The position numbers and the translations under genes were made by a program. From contig NZ_LT629850.1 of the NCBI RefSeq assembly GCF_900106845.1, positions 240,747 to 304,746 of the forward strand: a stretch of 64,000 nt of DNA. Direction: 5' to 3'. Below are positions 16,581-24,854 of this stretch, piece after piece (the first letter of the stretch is position 1; every line of letters begins with the position of its first letter). The notes beneath the pieces are model-generated. The model was not told the DNA's origin. It saw only the letters and a list, made by a program, of their open reading frames with translations, and searched no databases. Origin of the DNA: Romboutsia timonensis. Lineage in GTDB: Bacteria > Bacillota > Clostridia > Peptostreptococcales > Peptostreptococcaceae.

Positions 16581-17692
16581 AAAGTAGAATTAAATGACTG
16601 GATATTATTAATAAATAAAGCTTCAGTAATATTAGGATTTTTATTTAAATAATCTTCTAAATCAATATTATAATATCTAGGATCAACAACATGAATCTTG
16701 CTATAGTTATTAGTTAAAAATGGTAAGAGGTTATGAGCATATGAGTCTTTAAATACTATAACTTCATTAGATTTATTTTTATCTCCGTAAATAATAGCAA
16801 AAGCTGGATCTCCATGTAAGAAATATTGGTATTTATTTTTACCATTAAGCTTATCATTATCATAAAGTGTATTATAAGTTTTATCAAAGTCTACTTCTAT
16901 TTTAAAGTTATTAAAAGTACTATATGAATATATTGAATCACCTTTAATCATAGGTAATAAAGCTTTAGAATAATAAGTTCCATAAAAATCATCAGAGACT
17001 TTATTATAATTATTAAAAAGTATTTTATTATCATATTTATAATCAAACATATCTAAATAAGAAAGATAAGCACCTAGTTGAGTCCAATGATGATCGGTAT
17101 TGTAATATATATACTTATTCTTATTTTTACTTAAGATATCATAAGGTGTATAAAAGTTTAAATAATCCTTATTTGAAATACTATTGTTTATATAATCTAA
17201 GCTATCTTTTTGATTATCACTTATACAAAAGTTTGGTAAATCATTTTTATAAAAAGCTATAGAAGTAGGAACTACCATTAATTTTGATTTTATATTAAAA
17301 CTTTCATACATATATGAAGCAGTATTTAATATATTAGAAATATTTTTATCTACACTTTCTTTATTAAATTTATATTTTTCCATAAGTTTATTATTTTTTC
17401 CAACATAAATATCTCTAAATTCTCTTTGACCTATTATGTAATTATAAGTATTTTTTAACTTTATAAAGTTAGCCCTTAATGGAAATTGATCAGATGTATA
17501 TTCATCGAAATTTTTCATAAACTTCTTATTACATATATTTTCAAATGATATTCTAGGAAGCTGAGTTAATATTTTATTTTCTATTTCACTTATTTTTTTA
17601 TCTTCAGTAAATAATGTTATAATAGGAACACTAAAAATAAAAGCTAGAAAAAATCCTATAGTAATAAATTTTAATAAATTTTTATCTTTCAT
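16571..17692 (-). CDS. DHHW-family (AlgX/AlgJ-like) SGNH hydrolase-like protein
   Basis: 373-residue membrane-anchored extracellular protein. One N-terminal helix (about 8-28) precedes a domain with the signature YYNTDHHWT (Asp200, His201, His202) and a later FKDSYAHN block carrying the probable Ser. This is the catalytic layout of AlgX/AlgJ enzymes, which receive acyl groups from an MBOAT partner and pass them to a polysaccharide. It lies 15 bases downstream of such an MBOAT gene in the same operon. The two likely O-acetylate a surface or wall polymer; the acceptor is not known. Confidence 0.87.
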   Translation of the reverse strand: MKDKNLLKFITIGFFLAFIFSVPIITLFTEDKKISEIENKILTQLPRISFENICNKKFMKNFDEYTSDQFPLRANFIKLKNTYNYIIGQREFRDIYVGKNNKLMEKYKFNKESVDKNISNILNTASYMYESFNIKSKLMVVPTSIAFYKNDLPNFCISDNQKDSLDYINNSISNKDYLNFYTPYDILSKNKNKYIYYNTDHHWTQLGAYLSYLDMFDYKYDNKILFNNYNKVSDDFYGTYYSKALLPMIKGDSIYSYSTFNNFKIEVDFDKTYNTLYDNDKLNGKNKYQYFLHGDPAFAIIYGDKNKSNEVIVFKDSYAHNLLPFLTNNYSKIHVVDPRYYNIDLEDYLNKNPNITEALFINNIQSFNSTFYK

Positions 17693-17707
17693 AAATTCAC
17701 CAACTTC

Positions 17708-19084
17708 CTAAAATCTAAAATATAAAAATGGATTAAATGATGCATCTACTAAAAATGATGTAGAAAGTATCATACCAAATATTAAAGTTATAATTCTTAT
17801 ATATTTATATCTATCCAATATTATTTTTATAATAGGTGTAGAAGCAATAATGGCAAAAATTATAAGAGTTATATTAGGAATTAAATAGTATAAAAATACA
17901 TCATCTACTATAATATTTTTAAAATTAAACATAGAAATTAAATAATTATAAACACCATTTAAACTATCTATTTCAAATAATACAAAACCTATTATAACTA
18001 AAAACATAGTATAAAAATGTTTTATCCAATTAGGTAGTTTTTTTAAAAATTGTAGTAAAAATAACTTTTCAAAAATTAATATAATTCCAAAGTAAAGTCC
18101 CCATAATATAAAATTAAAACTAGCTCCATGCCATAATCCAGTTAAAAACCAAACTATAAATATATTAAGGAACCATCTACTTTTACTACATCTATTTCCT
18201 CCTAAAGGTATATAAACATAATCTCTAAACCATACTCCTAGGGATATATGCCATCTTCTCCAAAATTCAGTAATAGATTTTGATATGTAAGGAAAATTAA
18301 AGTTCTCTAAAAAGTCAAACCCAAAGATTTTTCCAAGTCCTATAGCCATATCACTATATCCACTAAAGTCAAAGTAAATTTGAAGTGTAAAACATATAAT
18401 TCCTAACCAAGAGGTAGCCAAAGATAATGTATCGTAGGGAGTTGCTTTTATGCTATACCAAATTACTCCTAAATTATTAGCTAAAATTACTTTTTTACAT
18501 AGTCCTATAATAAATCTATAAACACCATTATAAAATTTATCAAAGTTATGAATACGATGATTTAAATCATAAGAAACATCAGAGTATCTAACTATAGGAC
18601 CAGCTACAAGTTGGGGAAATAATGTAACAAATGTAGATAGTGAAAAAATATTTTTTTGAATAGGTGCCTCATTTTTGTAAACATCTATGGTATAAGACAT
18701 TGTTTGAAAAGTATAGAAACTTATACCTATAGGTAGTGTAATATTTAATAAAGGTATATTATAATTAGTAAGGCTATTTACTATAGATATAAAAAAGTCA
18801 CTATACTTAAAGAAAGCAAGTAAGCTTAAATTTATTATAATAGAGAAAATAAGGGCTAATTTAGCCTTATATGTATTTCTATACTTATCTATAATTAGAG
18901 CATTTATATAATCTACAACACATGAAAATAGCATTATAAAAATATATATAGGCTCTCCATACGCATAAAATATTAAACTAAATATAAGTAAGATAAAGTT
19001 TTTAAGTTTATAAGGTACTAAATAGTAACTAAACAAAACAAGTGGTAGAAAGTAAAATAAAAATGTTATGCTACTAAATACCAA
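17708..19084 (-). CDS. MBOAT-family O-acyltransferase (AlgI/DltB-like)
   Basis: Polytopic 458-residue membrane protein that passes acyl groups, usually acetyl, across the membrane. The family signature WRRWHISLGVWFRDYVYIPL is clear, and the catalytic-type His319 is in LWHGASFNF. Start is TTG at 19084, supported by AAAGGTGGTGA about 4 bases upstream. The DHHW partner follows directly. Without dlt genes nearby, polysaccharide O-acetylation is more likely than D-alanylation of teichoic acid. Its upstream gap on the minus strand contains a copy of the dispersed intergenic repeat. Confidence 0.88.
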   Translation of the reverse strand: MVFSSITFLFYFLPLVLFSYYLVPYKLKNFILLIFSLIFYAYGEPIYIFIMLFSCVVDYINALIIDKYRNTYKAKLALIFSIIINLSLLAFFKYSDFFISIVNSLTNYNIPLLNITLPIGISFYTFQTMSYTIDVYKNEAPIQKNIFSLSTFVTLFPQLVAGPIVRYSDVSYDLNHRIHNFDKFYNGVYRFIIGLCKKVILANNLGVIWYSIKATPYDTLSLATSWLGIICFTLQIYFDFSGYSDMAIGLGKIFGFDFLENFNFPYISKSITEFWRRWHISLGVWFRDYVYIPLGGNRCSKSRWFLNIFIVWFLTGLWHGASFNFILWGLYFGIILIFEKLFLLQFLKKLPNWIKHFYTMFLVIIGFVLFEIDSLNGVYNYLISMFNFKNIIVDDVFLYYLIPNITLIIFAIIASTPIIKIILDRYKYIRIITLIFGMILSTSFLVDASFNPFLYFRF

Positions 19085-19107
19085 TATATCACCACCTTTA
19101 AATTTAT

Positions 19108-19205
19108 AAAAAATTCATTTTGATTGAGCTATGTGTCAGCAAAATATTTACTGTCACCAACCATATATCCCTGTTTTTAATATGGATATATATTGCTCAA
19201 AAATA
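19108..19205 (+). repeat. Degenerate intergenic repeat, copy 3
   Basis: The best full-length copy for comparison. It starts AAATTCATTTTGATTGAGC, holds CATATATCCCTG in the middle, and ends GGATATATATTGCTCAAAAA. It matches 8200-8300 in the same orientation and 8428-8502 in reverse. Confidence 0.6.
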
Positions 19206-19265
19206 ATTATTTTATTGAAAGTTACACACAAATATATATTTCATAATATATTAGTATATTGAAAA

Positions 19266-19300
19266 AGAGTATATCAATATAAAAAATATTGATATACTCA
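19266..19300 (-). terminator. Terminator of the DUF4358 lipoprotein gene
   Basis: GAGTATATCAATAT and its complement form a 14-bp perfect stem just past the stop codon on the minus strand, followed there by TTTTTC. Confidence 0.8.
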
Positions 19301-19317
19301 TATAATTTTAATAAGTA

Positions 19318-19782
19318 TTATTTAATCATTTCTAATATTTTTGATTCTATATCCTTAGCATTATTAGTAGCTATAAAATAAACATAATCACCAACACTTT
19401 CAAGTATAGAATCAGCAACAGCAGTTGCATTTTCTTCTCCTCCGTATCCATCAGAGAAACTTCTTAAATTGTTAGTTTTATACTCTTCTATTGCTTTTTT
19501 TACCTTTTCAACATTATCTGTTTTAACTACGAATACATCTTGTAATTTTACATTTATCATAGCTTGTAAAATAAAGCCTTCTTTTATATCATCTTTAACA
19601 TTTTCAAATACATAAAATTCTTTTGCATCTATATCAAATATAGGTTGAATAGGTAAAAGTGTTTCATTATTTATTGCTGATTTTATATCAGAAACTGGTA
19701 TATCTTTAACTTCAGACTTAGATGAACATCCAACAAGTCCTAATGTTAAAACTAATGATAATAAAGCTATTAATTTTTTCAT
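19318..19782 (-). CDS. DUF4358 family lipoprotein
   Basis: 154-residue lipoprotein. The signal sequence ends in a clear lipobox (LGLVGC), so the Cys near residue 19 should be lipidated and the protein tethered outside the membrane. The remainder matches the DUF4358 pattern (an early LP-IQPIF, then FYVFENV, later a DYVYFIATN block). I place the start at 19782 rather than at the longer 19857 frame because GGAGGATACA stands immediately before that ATG and the shorter product begins with a proper signal peptide. Function is unknown. It is transcribed alone and ends at its own terminator. Confidence 0.82.
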   Translation of the reverse strand: MKKLIALLSLVLTLGLVGCSSKSEVKDIPVSDIKSAINNETLLPIQPIFDIDAKEFYVFENVKDDIKEGFILQAMINVKLQDVFVVKTDNVEKVKKAIEEYKTNNLRSFSDGYGGEENATAVADSILESVGDYVYFIATNNAKDIESKILEMIK

Positions 19783-19999
19783 TGTATCCTCCAAAATATA
19801 TTTATTTGTAATAATTATATAAATTTTACTATTTTCTACAATAAAAATCAACTTCAAAAAAGAAACAATATCTTAATTATTATTAAAACTTATTTCTAGT
19901 TATTTAGATATATATTTCATAAATAATAAATATTATAGTGTCTATAGTATGTAAATAATGTAAATAATCTTAATAAAATTATTTATGAGGTGAATTTTA

Positions 20000-20644
20000 A
20001 TGAGAATACCAAAACATGTAGGTATAATTCCGGATGGAAATAGAAGATGGGCACAAAATAAGGGAATGACTAAAGACAAAGGATATGAAAATGGACTTGA
20101 TCCAGGGATTGAAGCATATAGAGCATGTAGAGATATGGGAGTAGAGGAAGTTACATTTTATGGATTTACTACAGATAATACTAAAAGACCATCTATTCAG
20201 ACTAAAGCTTTTACAGATGCATGTATAAAAGCTGCTCATATATTAAATGATGAAGGGGCATCTCTTTTAGTAATAGGAAATACTAAATCTCCAATGTTTC
20301 CAAAAGAATTATTACCATTTACAAATAGGACAAAAGGAAAAGATGGACAAATAAAGGCTAACCTATTAGTAAACTATGGTTGGCATTGGGATTTAAATAC
20401 ACTAGCAGATGCAGAAGGTGTAAATAAAAATAATATACAAAATCATATACAGTCATTTGATATATCAAGATTAGACTTGATTATAAGATGGGGAGGAAGA
20501 AGACGATTAAGTGGATTTTTACCTGTTCAATCTATATATGCAGATTTTTATGTATTAGATGAGTACTGGCCAGATTTTAATAAAAATCATATATCAGAAG
20601 CCTTTAAATGGTACAATACACAGGATGTTACTTTAGGTGGATAA
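20000..20644 (+). CDS. Divergent undecaprenyl-diphosphate-synthase-like protein
   Basis: 214 residues of the cis-prenyltransferase (UppS) family, shorter than the usual 240-250. The N-terminal catalytic Asp is kept (IIPDGNRRWA, D12). However, the C-terminal signature that normally reads Arg-Thr-Ser/Gly-Gly-Glu and supplies a magnesium ligand reads IIRWGGRRRLSGFL, with Arg in place of Glu. It may therefore be a paralogue with altered activity, or a non-catalytic partner, rather than the housekeeping enzyme. ATG 20000 follows GAGGTGA. The wall amidase downstream suggests a role around wall precursor lipid. Confidence 0.75.
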   Translation: MRIPKHVGIIPDGNRRWAQNKGMTKDKGYENGLDPGIEAYRACRDMGVEEVTFYGFTTDNTKRPSIQTKAFTDACIKAAHILNDEGASLLVIGNTKSPMFPKELLPFTNRTKGKDGQIKANLLVNYGWHWDLNTLADAEGVNKNNIQNHIQSFDISRLDLIIRWGGRRRLSGFLPVQSIYADFYVLDEYWPDFNKNHISEAFKWYNTQDVTLGG

Positions 20645-20757
20645 AAAAAGGTAAAACAGAGTTAAATATTTACCAATGTTGAAAATTGCATTTTTGGATG
20701 TTAAAATATAATTTATTAATAATATAAAGAATATTATATATCTAGAGAGGCAAAAAC

Positions 20758-21579
20758 ATGGCTAATAGAAGAAATAATAGAAGAGGTAGACGAAATAAAA
20801 AACGAAGAATAAATAAAAATAAATTAGCATTATTATTTATAGTAGTTATATTGTTTATTGCTGGAGCTTTTAAATTAACACAAAGTGCAATTTCAACAAT
20901 AAAAAATACAAGTAATAATAAAAAACAAACATCTGTTGTTGAAAGTTCAAATGTTGTTGAAAGTTCAGATAATGAATATGAAACTTTACCGACAGAAGTA
21001 GATAAAAATATAAATAAAAAATATACAATACTTATAGATCCAGGTCATGGAGGTAATGATAAAGGAACTATAGCCAATGATAAAATAACATTTGAAAAAG
21101 ATATAACATTAAAAGTTGGAGCATTAGTGGCTCAAAAGCTAACAAAACAAAAAGATGTGCAAGTAATAATATCAAGAAATGAAGATAAATACGTAAGTCT
21201 AGCAGATAGAGCAAAGCTTGCTAATGAGCAAGGTGTTGATGCACTTGTATCTATACATCTAAATGGTCAAACTGGAGGAACTGACGCATTTGGACTTGAA
21301 ACTTATTATACAAAAGAAAAAAATGATGGTTCATATGAACTTGCAAAACAAATTCAAGAAACTATAACTTCATATATAGATGTAAGAGATAGAGGTGTAA
21401 AACCAGAAAGATTCCAAGTTTTATTACAAAGTAAAATGCCAGCAGTATTAATTGAATGTGGTTTTTTATCTAATGATGAAGAAGCTAAAAAATTAAAAGA
21501 TGAAGCATATCAGGAAAGTTTAGCAGAAGGTATAGCTCAAGGAATATTAACATATTTAGATACAAACTCAAAAAAATAA
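20758..21579 (+). CDS. N-acetylmuramoyl-L-alanine amidase (Amidase_3)
   Basis: Zinc amidase of 273 residues that removes stem peptides from MurNAc. A very basic N-terminus and one membrane helix (about 23-42) anchor it, followed by a short linker with a repeated VVESS motif and the Amidase_3 domain from about 88. Expected residues are present: His in DPGHGGNDKG, Glu in FEKDI, His in SIHLNG, and the catalytic Glu in IECGFLSN. The helix lacks a signal cleavage site, so the enzyme probably remains attached outside the membrane. Note CAAAAA, the CamA target in C. difficile, at 20751-20756, between the ribosome site and the ATG. Confidence 0.9.
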   Translation: MANRRNNRRGRRNKKRRINKNKLALLFIVVILFIAGAFKLTQSAISTIKNTSNNKKQTSVVESSNVVESSDNEYETLPTEVDKNINKKYTILIDPGHGGNDKGTIANDKITFEKDITLKVGALVAQKLTKQKDVQVIISRNEDKYVSLADRAKLANEQGVDALVSIHLNGQTGGTDAFGLETYYTKEKNDGSYELAKQIQETITSYIDVRDRGVKPERFQVLLQSKMPAVLIECGFLSNDEEAKKLKDEAYQESLAEGIAQGILTYLDTNSKK

Positions 21580-21602
21580 AGATGGCAAATGCCATCTTTT
21601 TT
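21578..21602 (+). terminator. Terminator after the amidase gene
   Basis: AAAGATGGC and GCCATCTTTTTT with a short loop, immediately after the stop codon. Confidence 0.85.
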
Positions 21603-21679
21603 ATATATTAAATTATATTACCTGTAACTATAAAAAAAAAATACATATATTAAAGTAGAATAAAAATAGGAGGAAAATT

Positions 21680-22588
21680 ATGAGTGATTCTACTTTTAAT
21701 ATATTATCATTTGATGGAGGGGGAATTAGAGGGGCTTTAAGTATAAAATTATTAGAAAAAATACAAAATGAAACTCCTAATATAGTAAAAAAATCAAATA
21801 TGATAAGTGGAACATCGACAGGAAGTTTAATAGCTCTAGGTTTAGCTTATGGGATGACTCCAAGTGAAATAAGTAATTTATATTCAAAAGAAAATCTGGA
21901 GTATATATTCGATAAATCTTATTCACAAATATCAAGACCTAAATATGATAATAATCACTTAAAAGAAATACTACTTAGTGTATTTCCAGAAAATTTAAAG
22001 TTAAAGGACTTAGGTAAGTTAGTTGTAATACCAACATTTTATGTAGGTAATGAATATAATTCTTGGAAAGCTATTTTTTATAATAATCTACCAAATTCAG
22101 AAACAGAAGATTATAGGGTTGTAGATGTTGCAATGGCCAGTAGTGCAGCACCTGTATTTTTTCCATCATATGATTGTCATATAGATGGAGGCATAATAGC
22201 AACAGATCCAAGTTTAGCAAGTATAATATATTCTATAGATGAGGAACTTGGAAAGAGAATGGATCAAATAAGACTTTTATCCTTTGGAACGGGATATTGT
22301 TACAATAGTATAAAGGAAGATACAAGTAAATGGGGTGCTATAGATTGGGTTATAAGCAAGGATCCAGATCTACCTATAATATCGGTAACACTAGAAGGAA
22401 ATGCTCAGCTTAGTCAAATTTTTTCTAAAAAGCTATTAGATAGCAATTATTATAGAGTAAATCCTAAGATGGATAAGGACATATCAATGGATGATACAAA
22501 ATCAATGGATTATTTATTAGAATTAGCAGAGGAATATAATATAAAAGATTGTATAAATTGGATAAATAACAAATGGAATAAAATATAG
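21680..22588 (+). CDS. Patatin-like phospholipase, upstream of camA
   Basis: 302-residue serine lipid hydrolase with the full patatin catalytic set: oxyanion loop DGGGIRG (residues 12-18), nucleophile Ser46 in GTSTG, and Asp169 in HIDGG. No signal peptide or membrane helix is seen, so it should act on the inner membrane leaflet or on cytosolic lipid. The family cleaves acyl chains from phospholipids. ATG 21680 follows AGGAGG. The camA ribosome site begins about 40 bases after its stop with no terminator between, so the two are probably in one transcript. A second patatin gene lies beyond camA. Confidence 0.88.
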   Translation: MSDSTFNILSFDGGGIRGALSIKLLEKIQNETPNIVKKSNMISGTSTGSLIALGLAYGMTPSEISNLYSKENLEYIFDKSYSQISRPKYDNNHLKEILLSVFPENLKLKDLGKLVVIPTFYVGNEYNSWKAIFYNNLPNSETEDYRVVDVAMASSAAPVFFPSYDCHIDGGIIATDPSLASIIYSIDEELGKRMDQIRLLSFGTGYCYNSIKEDTSKWGAIDWVISKDPDLPIISVTLEGNAQLSQIFSKKLLDSNYYRVNPKMDKDISMDDTKSMDYLLELAEEYNIKDCINWINNKWNKI

Positions 22589-22637
22589 TATACTATAATT
22601 AAATATAAAAGTGTTTGTCGTGTTTAGGGGGAGAAAA

Positions 22638-24335
22638 ATGGGAGAAACTTTTGCTATATCTAAGTTATATGAAGAAAGCTTAGATATAAATATAAAAAAA
22701 AGTAAAGGAGTATATTATACACCGAAAATTATAGTAGACTATATACTTAATAAGACTATAAAAAATCATGATATACTTAAAAATCCGATACCAAAAATAT
22801 TAGATATATCATGTGGTTGTGGAAATTTTTTATTAGAGGCATATGATATTTTGTATGATTTAATAGAAAAAAATTTATACGAATTAAAGGAATTATATGG
22901 TGATGATTATATAAGCTATGATACTATTCATAACCATATAATAACTAATTGTATATATGGATACGATATTGATGCTGAAGCAGTAAATATATTAAAACAA
23001 GGACTTAAAGATAAAGGTAAAGGATTATCAGTAGATAAGTTTAACATATATTGTGAAGATTCACTAAAGATAAAATTAAATAACAAGTTTGACTATATAA
23101 TAGGAAATCCACCGTATATAGGTCATAAAAATTTAGATAGTGATTATAAAAAATATATACTAAAAGAATACAAACAAGTATATAAAGGTAAAGCAGATTT
23201 ATATTTTTGCTTTTATAAAAAAATAATAGATAATTTAAAAGATGATGGGGTTTGTAGTATTATAACTCCGAGATACTTTTTAGAAAGCCCATCAGCTAAA
23301 GACCTAAGAACTTACATAGATAAAACTACTAACATAGTAGAAATAATTGATTTTTTAGGATGTGAAGTTTTTAAAGACATAGGAATATCTAGTTGCATAT
23401 CTACATTAAAGAAAGAAAAAAATTCACAAAGTACCAATATTCTAAGAATAAAAAATCAATCAATAGACATAAATCAATTTCATTCCATAGAAAAACTTAT
23501 AGAAAATAATATTTTTGAAAGGTTAATATTATATAAAAATACAATAAATAAAGATTGGATAATAATTAAAAAAGAGGATAAAACTTTTTATGATAAAATT
23601 GAAGACTATTGCAATTACTCTTTAGAAGATATATGTACAAGTTTTCAAGGTATAATAACAGGATGTGATAAAGCCTTTGTAATAGATAAAGATGATGAAA
23701 AAATAAATCTTATAGATGATAGATTTCTTAAATCATGGGTAAAAAATAAAGAAATTCAAAAATATACAATTAAAGATAATAGATATAAGTTAATATACTC
23801 AAATGATATAAAAAATGAATCAGATAATCCTATAATAATAAATGATTTTATAGGGAAATATAAAGAAAGACTGCTAAATAGAAGAGAATGTAAAAAGAAA
23901 TTAAGATTATGGTATGAACTTCAATGGGGAAGGGAAAAAGCTATTTTTGAAAGAAAAAAAATAATGTACCCATATAAATCTTTTGAAAATAGATTTGCCA
24001 TAGATGAAAATAATAGTTTTTCTAGTGCAGATGTATATTCATTTTATATAAATAAAGAGTATGAGGAAATTTTTTCTTACGAATACTTAGTAGGACTATT
24101 AAACTCTGAAGTGTATAATAAGTATTTTAAGATAAACGCAAAGAAGATAAGTAAAAATGCATATGACTATTATCCTAACAAAGTAATGAAAATTAAGATA
24201 TTTAAGGATTCTAATTATACACATATAGAAGATTTATCAAAACAAGTTTTACAGAGACTAAAAAATGGTGAAAGTAATATAAGTGATTTAGAGTATAAAA
24301 TAAATAATCTGATTAGAGGATCCCTTGGCATATAA
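22638..24335 (+). CDS. camA: CamA-type orphan adenine DNA methyltransferase
   Basis: 565-residue N6-adenine methyltransferase. Residues 24-30 (GVYYTPK) are the SAM-pocket motif X, 56-62 (DISCGCG) motif I, and 157-160 NPPY the catalytic motif IV. A C-terminal target-recognition region includes SFQGIITGCDKAF and LWYELQWGRE. From memory it aligns along its length with C. difficile CamA (CD2758), which methylates the last A of CAAAAA and influences sporulation. No restriction gene is adjacent, as expected for CamA. ATG 22638 has AGGGGGAG upstream. The context (amidase before, ptsHI after) also resembles C. difficile. Identity and target site remain to be tested. Confidence 0.88.
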   Translation: MGETFAISKLYEESLDINIKKSKGVYYTPKIIVDYILNKTIKNHDILKNPIPKILDISCGCGNFLLEAYDILYDLIEKNLYELKELYGDDYISYDTIHNHIITNCIYGYDIDAEAVNILKQGLKDKGKGLSVDKFNIYCEDSLKIKLNNKFDYIIGNPPYIGHKNLDSDYKKYILKEYKQVYKGKADLYFCFYKKIIDNLKDDGVCSIITPRYFLESPSAKDLRTYIDKTTNIVEIIDFLGCEVFKDIGISSCISTLKKEKNSQSTNILRIKNQSIDINQFHSIEKLIENNIFERLILYKNTINKDWIIIKKEDKTFYDKIEDYCNYSLEDICTSFQGIITGCDKAFVIDKDDEKINLIDDRFLKSWVKNKEIQKYTIKDNRYKLIYSNDIKNESDNPIIINDFIGKYKERLLNRRECKKKLRLWYELQWGREKAIFERKKIMYPYKSFENRFAIDENNSFSSADVYSFYINKEYEEIFSYEYLVGLLNSEVYNKYFKINAKKISKNAYDYYPNKVMKIKIFKDSNYTHIEDLSKQVLQRLKNGESNISDLEYKINNLIRGSLGI

Positions 24336-24393
24336 TCACAAATATAATATTTCTACATATAATATATTTGAGTGTAAAAAGGGAGGAATATAT

Positions 24394-24738
24394 ATGATTA
24401 ATGCAAGGGTAGATCAAAATTCAAAAACTGTGTATGTTGATGTTAGTGGCTATATAACTAATGAAGAAGCAAATTCATTTTTAGCAAAACATAAGCAAAT
24501 GACAAAGGGTCTAAGAAAATCACAGTATAAATTAGTGGTTACACCTTCTAAATTTGAATGTGAAAATGACAATGATATAAAATCAGTTTGTATAGCCCTA
24601 TATAAAGGTGGATATAGACAAATATATATGGTAGATCCAAAAGGATATATAATGAATACAGTATCACTAAGTTCTATGGAGCAAAAAATGTTTACAAAAG
24701 TAGTTAAGTTTGTAAAATCTGTAGACGATATAAAGTAA
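24394..24738 (+). CDS. Small protein of unknown function downstream of camA
   Basis: 114 residues starting at ATG 24394, chosen because AGGGAGGA sits 6-13 bases upstream; a longer frame from 24325 would overlap camA and lacks a ribosome site. The pattern is alternating strand and helix (VYVDVSGYI, a helix, YKLVVTPSKF, a helix, QIYMVDPKG, a helix), which recalls a STAS/SpoIIAA-like fold, but I do not recognise the family with confidence. There is no signal peptide or membrane segment. It is 58 bases behind camA on the same strand, so co-expression with the methyltransferase is plausible. Confidence 0.7.
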   Translation: MINARVDQNSKTVYVDVSGYITNEEANSFLAKHKQMTKGLRKSQYKLVVTPSKFECENDNDIKSVCIALYKGGYRQIYMVDPKGYIMNTVSLSSMEQKMFTKVVKFVKSVDDIK

Positions 24739-24760
24739 TTTAATAATTACTATAAAATGA

Positions 24761-24831
24761 AAGATATATACCTAGTAACTTTTAAACTTGAAATACAGGA
24801 TAATTTATAATATATTCTAAGTATATATCTT
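24761..24831 (+). repeat. Long-loop inverted repeat before the second patatin gene
   Basis: AAGATATATACCTAG at 24761-24775 and CTAAGTATATATCTT at 24817-24831 pair at 14 of 15 positions around a 41-base loop. A T-rich tail (TTCTTGTTTAATA) follows. It may be a terminator, a leader structure or an operator pair. Confidence 0.45.
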
Positions 24832-24854
24832 TCTTGTTTAATATAGGTGATTTT

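Noticed and set aside
20645-20757. Sigma-A promoter before the amidase gene
   Set aside because: TATAAT is present but possible -35 boxes give 15- or 22-base spacers; not strong enough to list.
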